Part shown: piece by piece, positions 39,811-47,349 of the stretch | How the letters are laid out: each line of letters starts with the position of its first letter | How positions within the stretch are numbered: the first letter of the stretch is position 1 | Origin: Rhodobacterales bacterium | Lineage (GTDB): Bacteria > Pseudomonadota > Alphaproteobacteria > Rhodobacterales > Rhodobacteraceae | DNA length: 64,000 nt | Assembly: GCA_021155205.1 (NCBI GenBank) | Contig: JAJNPS010000052.1 | Span: 62,001-126,000, forward strand | Reading direction: 5' to 3' | The notes under the pieces: model-generated | Told to the model about the DNA's origin: nothing | The model's database searches: none | The model's input: only the letters and a program-made list of their open reading frames with translations | Made by a program: the position numbers and the translations under genes

Positions 39811-40107
39811 TTTAAGGCCTTTTGTGCTGACACGTCGCTCGGCTCCACTGGCCCTTTTCTTGCCCACGCAACCCTTTGTCTTGCCGCCCTTTTTCGGCTG
39901 TTCCCACCTGTTCTCACCTCTTCCCGCCTTTGTGCTGACTCTGGTGTCAATACACAGTGTGTGTGCATTGACACATAAACCTGCACAAAGGCGGGAAGAG
40001 GTGAGAACAGGTGGGAACAGCCGAAAAAGGGCGGCAAGACAAAGGGTTGCGTGGGCAAGAAAAGGGCCAGTGGAGCCGAGCGACGTGTCAGCACAAAAGG
40101 CCTTAAA
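39811..40107. repeat. 297-bp element with 125-bp perfect inverted repeats
   Basis: Positions 39811-39935 and 39983-40107 are exact reverse complements over 125 bp (starting TTTAAGGCCTTTTGTGCTGA and ending CCTTAAA). The 47-base centre holds a further 12-bp pair (39945-39956 with 39962-39973, one mismatch) around the loop GTGTG. Each arm is strongly purine/pyrimidine biased in parts. Open frames within it run on both strands but look like by-products of the symmetry. It lies just outside the likely phage end. Confidence 0.95.
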
Positions 40108-40247
40108 TCGGGTTGAACCGGCCTTAAGGGGTTCATGGCGCAAAACCGGGGGCCGAGAGACGCCGACCTTTGACATTTCGGGATTAAAGGGCTTTCGCGT
40201 CGGAATAGGCATCCTGCAAGCCTTTGTGTGCAGGTTTTGATGCCCGG

Positions 40248-40363
40248 AACATGCAACTGAGGCCGCAAGTTGGTGTGGCCAGTTGCATGTTTGGGAAAAT
40301 GCGCCAAGACAATGGCTTAGGCAGATCAAGCCAGCGGAAAAGACCGCGCAAACATGCAACTGA
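40248..40363. repeat. three copies of ACATGCAACTG
   Basis: Plus-strand copies at 40248-40259 and 40351-40361, and one inverted copy at 40280-40290. The first two form a hairpin (AACATGCAACTG-a-GGCC pairing with GGCCAGTTGCATGTT, loop 12). They may be protein-binding sites, for example transposase sites of the decayed phage next door. The 40108-40247 stretch between the large hairpin and these repeats shows no gene. Confidence 0.6.
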
Positions 40364-40375
40364 TTTCAGGCGCTT

Positions 40376-40654
40376 TCACGGGTTCGCGAGCAGGTCGTTG
40401 ATCGCATTCAGGCGCTGGACGGAATTGTCGAGGTCGCACAACGACAGAGCAACGGCGAGCGCCTGCGGCCGTGCATACCGACCGTAAAGCCGGTCAGTAG
40501 CCTTGAGCCGCGCCGCCCCAAGACCGGCGTCGCAGTCGGCGGCCGCGTCGAGATAGGCTGCCTCGATCCGGGACGACTGGACCTACCAGAATGCAGCACC
40601 CGCGCCGCCCAGGAGTACGGCCAGGCCGAGAAGGAGAGGGCGGTTTATGGTCAT
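40376..40654 (-). pseudogene. membrane-anchored phage-type protein interrupted by amber codon
   Basis: ATG 40654 opens MTINRPLLLGLAVLLGGAGA then AAFW and a TAG; the same frame continues VQSSRIEAAYLDAAADCDAG, LKATDRLYGRYARPQALAVA and NSVQRLNAINDLLANP to a TGA at 40376. The frame is otherwise clean, so a single nonsense mutation (probably from a Tyr codon) is the likely cause. A signal/membrane helix plus exported helical domain suggests a lysis-region protein. ATG overlaps an upstream TGA, as in phage operons. Confidence 0.65.
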
Positions 40655-40924
40655 CTGCGCATCCGATCTCTCTGGCGGCAAATATTGGTCCGGTCGCCCG
40701 GGAAATAGGGAGGATAGGTGCGCCAATCGCCGGGCACAAGCTTGGCCAGATCTCGGCCCGGATGCTTTCCGACGCCTCGCAGTCGGGCGTCAAGCTATAG
40801 GCGTACTCGCCAGGGCGACCCAGATGCGCGGAATGCCCGTCGGCCCTTTGCCGGTTGTAGACCCGCGCCGACAGCGTTGACACCAGAAGCGGCACGCGTT
40901 CGTGCCGAAAGCCCAGGCGGCGGC
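40655..40924 (-). pseudogene. decayed coding remnant, probably phage
   Basis: One minus-strand frame reads SARVYNRQRADGHSAHLGRP and YAYSLTPDCEASESIRAEIW, after which another frame looks better (LAKLVPGDWRTYPPYFPGDR) and ends at the TGA overlapping the next ATG. The switch suggests a frameshift. No family recognised. It is read in the same direction as the prophage. Confidence 0.4.
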
Positions 40925-41065
40925 ATAGGTTTCCAGAAACCACTGCACATCCGAATAGTCCGCAGCCCCCAGCCGGGCCGCGACAAGTCCCAGGGTTGCC
41001 AGGTCCAGTCCCGTGATGGTCTGCGCCGTCGCGACGTTCAGCACCAGCCCGCCCATATGGGTCAC
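40925..41065 (-). repeat. 141-bp copy of a prophage structural gene segment (3701-3841)
   Basis: 138 of 141 bases match 3701-3841, with differences at 40937, 40946 and 41062. It encodes MGGLVLNVATAQTITGLDLA and the following residues of that gene, without its flanks. On the right it abuts the IS remnant. Confidence 0.92.
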
Positions 41066-41607
41066 GTCCGGTGCGCCGACATCACCTACATCCCGATGCG
41101 GCGCGGGTTCCGCCACCTGGTCGCGATCATGGACTGGCATAGCCGCAAGGTTCTGGCCTGGCGCATCTCGAACACACAGGAGGCTGAGGTCTGCATCGAG
41201 GCGCTGAACGAGGCCATCCACCGGTTCGGCGCTCCGGACATCATGAACACCGATCAGGGCAGCCAGTTCACGTTCTTCGCCTGGACCGACCACTGAAACG
41301 GGCGGGCAGCCGCATCTCGATGGACGGCAAGGGCCGCTGCATCGACAGTGTCTTCATCGAGCGCCTCTGGCGGTCGCTGAAATCCGAGTGCGTCTACCTA
41401 TACGCATGGAAGACCGGATCACAAGCCAAAGCAGGCATCGCCCGCTGGATCACCTTCTACAACCACCACCGCCCGCATTCATCGCTTGGCGGCACCCCGC
41501 CCGTCGCGTTCTATCGGCAGACCATCAACGCAACCCAACCCGATCAGCAGGTGCAAAAACCAGCTTAACTTACCCCGGAAACCGTCCAAGAGACGGGGGG
41601 TAGCTCA
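41066..41607 (+). mobile_element. IS3-family element remnant, transposase OrfB 3' part with frameshift
   Basis: The frame CADITYIPMRRGFRHLVAIM, WHSRKVLAWRISNTQEAEVC and IMNTDQGSQFTFFAWTD is the rve integrase core (D of DITY, D of NTDQGSQF). After a one-base shift near 41290, the second part continues SRISMDGKGRCIDSVFIERL (the catalytic E), WRSLKSECVYLYAWKTGSQA and HHRPHSSLGGTPP, ending at 41568. OrfA and the 5' half of OrfB are missing. The right end probably lies at TAGCTCA (41601-41607), on the ubiK stop codon. Confidence 0.88.
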
Positions 41608-41865
41608 GGCTTTGGATTTCTTTGGCAAGGTCGCTTCGAGCGCCGCGATCCGGGTCGTCAGGGCCGCGTTTTCCTCGCGCGCTTTCTGGGCCATGTTGCG
41701 GACGGCGTCAAATTCCTCGCGCGTGACGAAATCGCGGTCCGCCATCCAGCGGTCGATGAACCCCTTCATCGCTGTCTCGGCCTCGGTCTTGGCCCCCTGC
41801 GCCACACCCATCGCATTGGTTATGAGCGCGCTCATGTCATCCATGAACTTGTTGCGGTTTTGCAT
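41605..41865 (-). CDS. ubiK: ubiquinone biosynthesis accessory factor UbiK (BMFP domain)
   Basis: An 86-residue protein starting MQNRNKFMDDMSALITNAMG. Acidic helical N-terminus, then MADRDFVTREEFDAVRNMAQ and a coiled coil ENAALTTRIAALEATLPKKS, as in the UbiK/YqiC/BMFP family. It binds lipids and helps the ubiquinone hydroxylases. Divergent from lgt, a common neighbourhood in this bacterial family. Its TGA coincides with the end of the IS remnant, so the last residues could have been altered by the insertion. Confidence 0.85.
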   Translation of the reverse strand: MQNRNKFMDDMSALITNAMGVAQGAKTEAETAMKGFIDRWMADRDFVTREEFDAVRNMAQKAREENAALTTRIAALEATLPKKSKA

Positions 41866-42032
41866 GCCTGGACTCCCTTGCGGATGGTCGCGATTCTGAC
41901 ACCGCCAGCCTAATCCTATATGAGGTGTAGCCCGTTTGATCTCAAGTCTGTGATTGCCGCAGGTGCTGACGGCAGATTGACATCGTCTGCAGTGTCACGG
42001 CACATCCTGCCAAGGCTGCACAAAGGCGCTTC

Positions 42033-42911
42033 ATGTCCTACATCCCGTTTCCCGACATCTCGCCGGTGATCTACGAGTTCCAGCTTTTCGGCTGGTCGTT
42101 TCCGCTGCGCTGGTACGCGGTCGCGTACATCGCAGGTATCCTGATCGCCTGGCGGATCGTGCTGGCAACGTTGCGCCGTGCGCCGCTCTGGGCCCCCGGC
42201 ACCGCGCCGATGACCGCAGATCAGGCCGAACGCCTGCTGACCTGGATCATCCTTGGCATCATCCTTGGCGGGCGCTTGGGGTTTGTGCTGTTCTACGAAC
42301 CGGGTGTCTATTTCGCCGATCCGTCAAAAATCCTGATGGTCTGGAAAGGCGGCATGTCCTTTCACGGCGGGTTCCTCGGCGTCATGCTGGCGTCGATCTG
42401 GTTCTGCAGGCGCGAGGGCATCCCGATGCTGCGGCTGGCCGACCTTTTGGCCATTTCGGTCCCGCCGGGCCTGTTCCTGGGGCGGATCGCGAATTTCATC
42501 AATGCCGAGCTTTGGGGGCGGCCGACCAGCCTGCCCTGGGGCGTGGCTTTTCCCGGTGAGGCCGCACAGGCCTGCGAGGGGATTGTGGGCGTCTGCGCGC
42601 GCCACCCATCACAGCTTTACGAGGCGCTGCTTGAAGGCATGTTGCTGGGGGCGGTGCTGCTGTGGCTGGGTTGGCGGCGCGGGTGGTTTCAATGGCCGGG
42701 GGCGCTCTTGGGGGTTTTTCTGGCGGGCTACGGCACCGCGCGGTTTCTGGTCGAATTTGTCCGCCAGCCCGATGCTTATTTTATCTCGCCCGGAAATCCC
42801 CTTGGCCTGGCGCTGCAGGTTGGCGGATACGGTCTGACCATGGGGCAGGTTCTGTCCCTGCCGATGATCGCCGCGGGCCTGTGGTTCCTGATGCGGGCAC
42901 GCCCCGCGTGA
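42033..42911 (+). CDS. lgt: prolipoprotein diacylglyceryl transferase
   Basis: A 292-residue integral membrane protein starting MSYIPFPDISPVIYEFQLFG. The Lgt signature GRIANFINAELWGRPTSLPW and the HGGFLG motif (KGGMSFHGGFLGVML) are intact, with about seven membrane helices. It transfers diacylglycerol from phosphatidylglycerol to the lipobox Cys of prolipoproteins. It overlaps the next gene in GTGA, so the two are co-translated. Confidence 0.96.
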   Translation: MSYIPFPDISPVIYEFQLFGWSFPLRWYAVAYIAGILIAWRIVLATLRRAPLWAPGTAPMTADQAERLLTWIILGIILGGRLGFVLFYEPGVYFADPSKILMVWKGGMSFHGGFLGVMLASIWFCRREGIPMLRLADLLAISVPPGLFLGRIANFINAELWGRPTSLPWGVAFPGEAAQACEGIVGVCARHPSQLYEALLEGMLLGAVLLWLGWRRGWFQWPGALLGVFLAGYGTARFLVEFVRQPDAYFISPGNPLGLALQVGGYGLTMGQVLSLPMIAAGLWFLMRARPA

Positions 42912-43996
42912 CAGCGCTTGCGGCGATCCTTCTGCGCCGGATCGCCGCCGCCGGTCCCATCACCGTCGCCGACTACATGGCCGAATGCCTGATGCATCCG
43001 GACCATGGCTATTACGCCACGCGCGATCCGTTCGGGACCGGTGGCGACTTCATCACGGCCCCCGAAATCAGTCAGATGTTCGGCGAACTTCTGGGGCTGT
43101 GCCTGGCGCAAAGCTGGCTGGATCAGGGATCGCCCGCACCGTTCACGCTGGCCGAACTCGGTCCGGGTCGCGGCACCTTGCTGGCGGACATCCTGCGTGC
43201 CACGCGCGGCGTCCCCGGGTTTCACGACGCCGCACATCTGGCACTGGTCGAAACCTCGCCGGTGCTGCGACAGGTGCAGGCCCGCACACTTGAACCCCAT
43301 GCCGCGCACCTGTCAGGGCGGCTACACTGGCATGGCGCGGCATCGGACCTGCCTGCGATGCCGCTTTTCCTGATCGCGAACGAATTTTTCGACGCCTTGC
43401 CGATCCGCCAGTTCTTGCGGACGGATGCCTGGCACGAACGGCTGGTCGGAGGCGTCGATGGCAAGCTTGCCTTTGGCCTGTCGCCGCCCCTGCCCTTGCT
43501 GCCGGAAGGACCGCCGTTTGACGGCTGCCCGCGTGGCGGATGGGTCGAGGTTTGCCCTGCCGCCGACATGGTCATGCGCGACCTGTCCCCGCGCATCCTG
43601 CGGCACGGCGGCGCGGCGATCGTGGTCGACTACGGTGGCTGGCGATCGTTGGGCGACACGCTGCAGGCGCTGCGCCGCCACACGCCCGAGCATCCTTTGG
43701 CCAACCCCGGCGACGCCGACCTGACCGCCCATGTGGATTTCGAGGCGCTGTGCCGGGCCTCCGGCTTGCCGCATACCGGCGTGACGTCGCAAGGGAACCT
43801 GCTGCGCAGGCTGGGCATTGACGCGCGCGCGGACATTCTTGCCAGGGGAATGAAGGGTTCTGCGCTGGCCGCTCACCGGGCGGCGCATCGACGCTTGACC
43901 GATGGTGCGGAAATGGGTTCGCTGTTCAAGGCCATCGCCTTTCATGCGCCCGCCAGCGCGCCACCCCCCGGATTCGACCCGCACCCAGATGCTTGA
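42908..43996 (+). CDS. MidA/NDUFAF7-type SAM-dependent methyltransferase
   Basis: A 362-residue protein from GTG 42908. ITVADYMAECLMHPDHGYYA, DPFGTGGDFITAPEISQMFG, FTLAELGPGRGTLLADILRA and LIANEFFDALPIRQF are the hallmarks of the MidA (COG1565) family; ELGPGRGTL is the SAM loop. Mitochondrial relatives methylate an arginine of complex I subunit NDUFS2; a bacterial target of that kind is inferred. It is coupled to lgt and overlaps pgeF by eight bases. Confidence 0.9.
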   Translation: MTALAAILLRRIAAAGPITVADYMAECLMHPDHGYYATRDPFGTGGDFITAPEISQMFGELLGLCLAQSWLDQGSPAPFTLAELGPGRGTLLADILRATRGVPGFHDAAHLALVETSPVLRQVQARTLEPHAAHLSGRLHWHGAASDLPAMPLFLIANEFFDALPIRQFLRTDAWHERLVGGVDGKLAFGLSPPLPLLPEGPPFDGCPRGGWVEVCPAADMVMRDLSPRILRHGGAAIVVDYGGWRSLGDTLQALRRHTPEHPLANPGDADLTAHVDFEALCRASGLPHTGVTSQGNLLRRLGIDARADILARGMKGSALAAHRAAHRRLTDGAEMGSLFKAIAFHAPASAPPPGFDPHPDA

Positions 43997-44741
43997 GATT
44001 CTGACATCGCCCGCACTGCCCGTGAAGCACGGCTTTTTCACCCGCAAGGGCGGGGCGTCTTCGGGAATTTTCGCCGGGCTGAATTGCGGGCCGGGATCGT
44101 CGGACCAGTCCGAAATCGTGGCCATCAACCGCGGGCGTGTGGCCGATGTTCTGGGCGTGCCGCGCGATCATCTGCTGACGCTGAAGCAGGTTCATTCGGC
44201 CCGTGTGGCAACCGTGACCGGGCCATTTTCGGCTTCCCCACCTGACGCGGATGCGCTGGTGACGGCCGTGCCGGGACTGGCGCTGGCCGTCTTGACGGCC
44301 GATTGCCAGCCGGTGCTTTTCGCCGACCCGGTTGCCGGTGTCATCGGCGCGGCACATGCCGGCTGGCGCGGTGCTGCAAGCGGCGTTCTTGAGGCCACAC
44401 TGGAGGCCATGGAGCGCCTGGGTGCGATCCGCGCGAACATATCGGCGGTCATCGGTCCGACGATCAGCCAGCGCGCCTATGAGGTCGGTCCCGAATTCTA
44501 CGACAGCTTTGTTGACGAAAGCGTATCAAACGCACAGTTCTTCATCAACGGCAGCAAGGACCGCTATCTGTTCGACCTGCCGGGATTCGGGTTGAGGCGC
44601 CTGCGGGACGCGGCGGTCGGGTCCGCCGAATGGACCGGGCACTGCACCTATTCGGATCCGGCGCGGTTCTATTCCTATCGGCGCAGCGTCCATGCCGGCG
44701 AGGCTGACTACGGGCGGTTGATCTCGGTCATCCGGCTGTGA
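43989..44741 (+). CDS. pgeF: peptidoglycan editing factor PgeF (multicopper oxidase laccase-like domain)
   Basis: A 250-residue protein starting MLEILTSPALPVKHGFFTRK. KQVHSARVATV, VLTADCQPVLFADPVAGVIG and GAAHAGWRGAASGV carry the conserved His, Cys and His of the YfiH/LACC1 domain. Members act on purine nucleosides and remove misincorporated Ser from muropeptide precursors. It is third in the lgt operon, followed by a likely terminator. Confidence 0.93.
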   Translation: MLEILTSPALPVKHGFFTRKGGASSGIFAGLNCGPGSSDQSEIVAINRGRVADVLGVPRDHLLTLKQVHSARVATVTGPFSASPPDADALVTAVPGLALAVLTADCQPVLFADPVAGVIGAAHAGWRGAASGVLEATLEAMERLGAIRANISAVIGPTISQRAYEVGPEFYDSFVDESVSNAQFFINGSKDRYLFDLPGFGLRRLRDAAVGSAEWTGHCTYSDPARFYSYRRSVHAGEADYGRLISVIRL

Positions 44742-44795
44742 TGCCCGCCGGTCGCGGACCCCGCTTGCCGGGTCGGCATCATCCGGCCTGAATTG

Positions 44796-44815
44796 CCACC
44801 GTTCCGGTGGTTCTT
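44796..44815 (+). terminator. short hairpin after pgeF
   Basis: CCACCG-TTC-CGGTGG (44796-44810) followed by TTCTT, 55 bases past the stop; a plausible weak rho-independent terminator of the lgt operon. Confidence 0.45.
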
Positions 44816-44962
44816 GCCCCTTTCCCAAGGGGTCTGTTCGCAAAGCGCCGACAGATTTCGTTGCGGCCCCCCGTATCCGTCCAAGTGCCGCCGCATTCGG
44901 CTGCCATACCCGGTGCAAAGGCAGACAGCAAATGTCGCCGCTCAAAAGGGATGGAAAACAGG

Positions 44963-45118
44963 ATGCAAAAGCACCGTCGCTGGCTGAAGGCTGTTCTTGT
45001 CGCAAGCGCCGCGCCGCAACCGCCGGTCCCTTGGGCGCGCGGCCGCAAACCTGCCCGGGCCTCGCTCCGCAGGCCTTCTGTCGGTGCTTTGTGCCCAACG
45101 CCGCTCAACCAAAAGTAG
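44963..45118 (+). CDS. possible small basic protein
   Basis: From ATG 44963 (or in-frame ATG 44951): MQKHRRWLKAVLVASAAPQP then PVPWARGRKPARASLRRPS, ending LNQK. The RRWLKAVL...PWARG pattern resembles short basic proteins I recall from other Rhodobacteraceae. AAAAGGG lies upstream (44944-44950). About 50 residues, no domain. Could be non-coding. Confidence 0.4.
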   Translation: MQKHRRWLKAVLVASAAPQPPVPWARGRKPARASLRRPSVGALCPTPLNQK

Positions 45119-45420
45119 ATCCGAATCGATCAGACTGTGCCAGTTCCGCGGACAAAGCCGCAATCCACACAGGTCCAGGACACAATCTGCGCGCGAAGGA
45201 CGGCATTGTTGTCCGATTCCGCCATTGTCCGGCAAGGTTTTGACAAACATCGCGCGCTCTGGCATCAAAACTGGACAGAGATCGGCCGGGGGCAAGTTCC
45301 AGGGCCAGTCTTCAGGACCGACCACCGCGTCGGGATCAGGATTGATGCTCGGTAAGGCGGCCCCGGTGTGACCTCTGCACACCATGAAGGGGCCGCCTAT
45401 CTGGTTAAGGACCTCCGCTG
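45119..45420. other. 302-bp intergenic stretch without a gene, ending in a large hairpin
   Basis: No convincing open frame. Near its right end AGGCGGCCCCGGTGTG (45355-45370) pairs with CACACC (45378-45383) and GGGGCCGCCT (45389-45398): a 10-bp plus a 6-bp stem with a five-base bulge and a loop of seven. It lies downstream of the lrp-type gene and could be its terminator or part of a small RNA; no T-run follows on either strand. Confidence 0.5.
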
Positions 45421-45921
45421 TCAGGCGTTGCGTTTCAGGCGCCCTTCCAGCACGTCGAACGGCAGACCGGGCGCGTCCTTTGCGACGCGGATCACCAGGC
45501 TGGTCTTTACGTTCGCCACGTTTTCCGCCTTGAGCAGCTCGCCCGTCAGGAATGACTGAAAGCTGGACAGGTCGGGCGCCACGCATTTCAGGATGAAATC
45601 GATTTCGCCGTTCAGCATGTGGCATTCGCGGACAAGCGGCCAGGCCCTGCAACGCGATTCGAACAGCGCAAGGTCGGCCTCGGCCTGGCTGGTCAGCCGC
45701 ACCATGGCAAAGACCTGCACCTCGAACCCCAGTTCGCGCGCATCGATGTCGGCGTGATAGCCCTTGATGTAGCCCGCCTCTTCCAGCGTGCGGACGCGGC
45801 GCAGGCAGGGGGGTGCAGAAATTCCGACCCGGTGCGCCAGTTCCACATTTGTCATGCGCCCGTCGGCCTGAAGTTCGGCCAGGATCTGGCGGTCAATGGG
45901 GTCGAGCTTGTTGCTGGCCAC
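45421..45921 (-). CDS. Lrp/AsnC-family transcription regulator
   Basis: A 166-residue protein from GTG 45921: VASNKLDPIDRQILAELQAD, then GRMTNVELAHRVGISAPPCL and RRVRTLEEAGYIKGYHADID (HTH). The C-terminal half is the RAM ligand-binding domain (VREC, GEIDFILKCVAPDLSSFQSF). It is divergent from trxB over a 230-bp region that should hold both promoters. Ligand is probably an amino acid. Confidence 0.9.
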   Translation of the reverse strand: MASNKLDPIDRQILAELQADGRMTNVELAHRVGISAPPCLRRVRTLEEAGYIKGYHADIDARELGFEVQVFAMVRLTSQAEADLALFESRCRAWPLVRECHMLNGEIDFILKCVAPDLSSFQSFLTGELLKAENVANVKTSLVIRVAKDAPGLPFDVLEGRLKRNA

Positions 45922-46153
45922 GCGGTCCGCCTTTGCAAAAGTTGCGTCACATGGCGATAGCAGACATTTTCTTGCGCGTTCAAGCAATATTCTGTTGCGG
46001 ACGCGCGCCCGTATGCCTTTGGCGGCCCTGCCTGCCGACGGCGTCGGCCCGCCAAAGGTTGCAGCGCCTGCAACGCCGGTTGCTGACCCGCAAGGGTTTC
46101 CCCCGCCGGATCTTGACCCTATATAAGTGGTCCTGCTGCCAAAGAGGTTTGCC

Positions 46154-47116
46154 ATGTCTGCGTCGCGCCACACACGGGTTCTGATCATCGGCTCCGGTCC
46201 CGCGGGATATACCGCCGCCGTCTATGCCGCCCGCGCGATGCTGAACCCGATCCTTGTGCAGGGCCTGGTGCCGGGCGGTCAGCTGACCATCACGACCGAG
46301 GTGGAAAACTGGCCCGGCGACACCCATGTGATGGGCCCCGACCTGATGGTGCGGATGCAATCGCACGCCCAGGCAATGGGCGCCGAGGTGATCTCCGACT
46401 ACATCACCAGCCTGGACCTCAAACGTCGCCCCTTTGTCGCCAAGGCCGACAGCGGCACGACCTTTACCGCCGATGCGGTCATTCTTGCCACCGGCGCGCA
46501 GGCGAAATGGCTGGGGCTGCCGAGCGAGGAGAAGTTCAAGGGCTTTGGCGTGTCGGCCTGCGCCACCTGTGACGGGTTTTTCTATCGCGGCAAGGAAATC
46601 GTCGTGATCGGTGGTGGCAACACGGCGGTGGAAGAGGCGCTGTTCCTGACCAACTTCGCCTCCAAGGTGACACTGGTGCATCGCCGCGATACCTTGCGGG
46701 CGGAAAAGATCATGCAGGACCGCCTGTTCAAGCACCCCAAGATCAGCGTCGTCTGGAACAGCGAAGTGACCGAAGTGCTGGGCGACGAGGCCCCGCTTGG
46801 TGTGACCGCCGTGCGCGTGCGGAACCTGCAGACCGGCGCGGTGTCCGACATCCCCTGTGCGGGCTTCTTCGTGGCCATCGGCCATGCGCCCGCGTCAGAA
46901 CTCGTCAAGGACCAGTTGCCGCTGCATTCCGGCGGTTATGTCGAGGTGGAACCGGGGTCAACCCGCACCGTCATTCCGGGCGTGTTCGCCGCCGGAGACC
47001 TGACCGACCACATCTACCGCCAGGCTGTCACCAGCGCCGGGATGGGCTGCATGGCGGCACTGGATGCGGAAAAGTTCCTGGCGGCGCAAGAGATGGACCT
47101 GAAGGCGGCGGAATAG
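46154..47116 (+). CDS. trxB: thioredoxin-disulfide reductase
   Basis: A 320-residue flavoprotein from ATG 46154 (AGAGG seven bases upstream). RVLIIGSGPAGYTAAVYAAR binds FAD, FGVSACATCDGFFYRGKEIV has the redox CxxC, VIGGGNTAVEEALFL binds NADPH, and GVFAAGDLTDHIYRQAVTSA is the C-terminal FAD motif. It reduces thioredoxin with NADPH. Lrp-trxB divergence is common in Rhodobacterales. Confidence 0.96.
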   Translation: MSASRHTRVLIIGSGPAGYTAAVYAARAMLNPILVQGLVPGGQLTITTEVENWPGDTHVMGPDLMVRMQSHAQAMGAEVISDYITSLDLKRRPFVAKADSGTTFTADAVILATGAQAKWLGLPSEEKFKGFGVSACATCDGFFYRGKEIVVIGGGNTAVEEALFLTNFASKVTLVHRRDTLRAEKIMQDRLFKHPKISVVWNSEVTEVLGDEAPLGVTAVRVRNLQTGAVSDIPCAGFFVAIGHAPASELVKDQLPLHSGGYVEVEPGSTRTVIPGVFAAGDLTDHIYRQAVTSAGMGCMAALDAEKFLAAQEMDLKAAE

Positions 47117-47143
47117 CAACCGAATTGGTTCGCGCGAATTTTC

Positions 47144-47163
47144 GGACTCCTTCGAGGAGTTTT
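47144..47163 (+). terminator. rho-independent terminator after trxB
   Basis: ACTCCT-TCG-AGGAGT followed by TTTT, starting about 30 bases past the trxB stop. The remaining 47164-47349 before the next gene shows no open frame of note. Confidence 0.65.
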
Positions 47164-47349
47164 GCACCTGGAACAAGCGCCCAATTCCATGCTGCGCCGC
47201 AGAATCTTTGCCTCGCCGGAAATGCAAACCGCGCATTTCGGCCTTTTCGTATGCCCGCCTTTCGCATTCGCTTGAACTTTGCCCACAACCCGCGCTACTG
47301 CCGCGCCGAACGGCGGGACCACCTGCCTTGCGTGTGAAAGGCTGATCCG

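Noticed and set aside
39801..40307. Open frames on both strands across the long palindrome
   Set aside because: They mirror each other because of the inverted repeat and have no homology-like motifs or ribosome sites.
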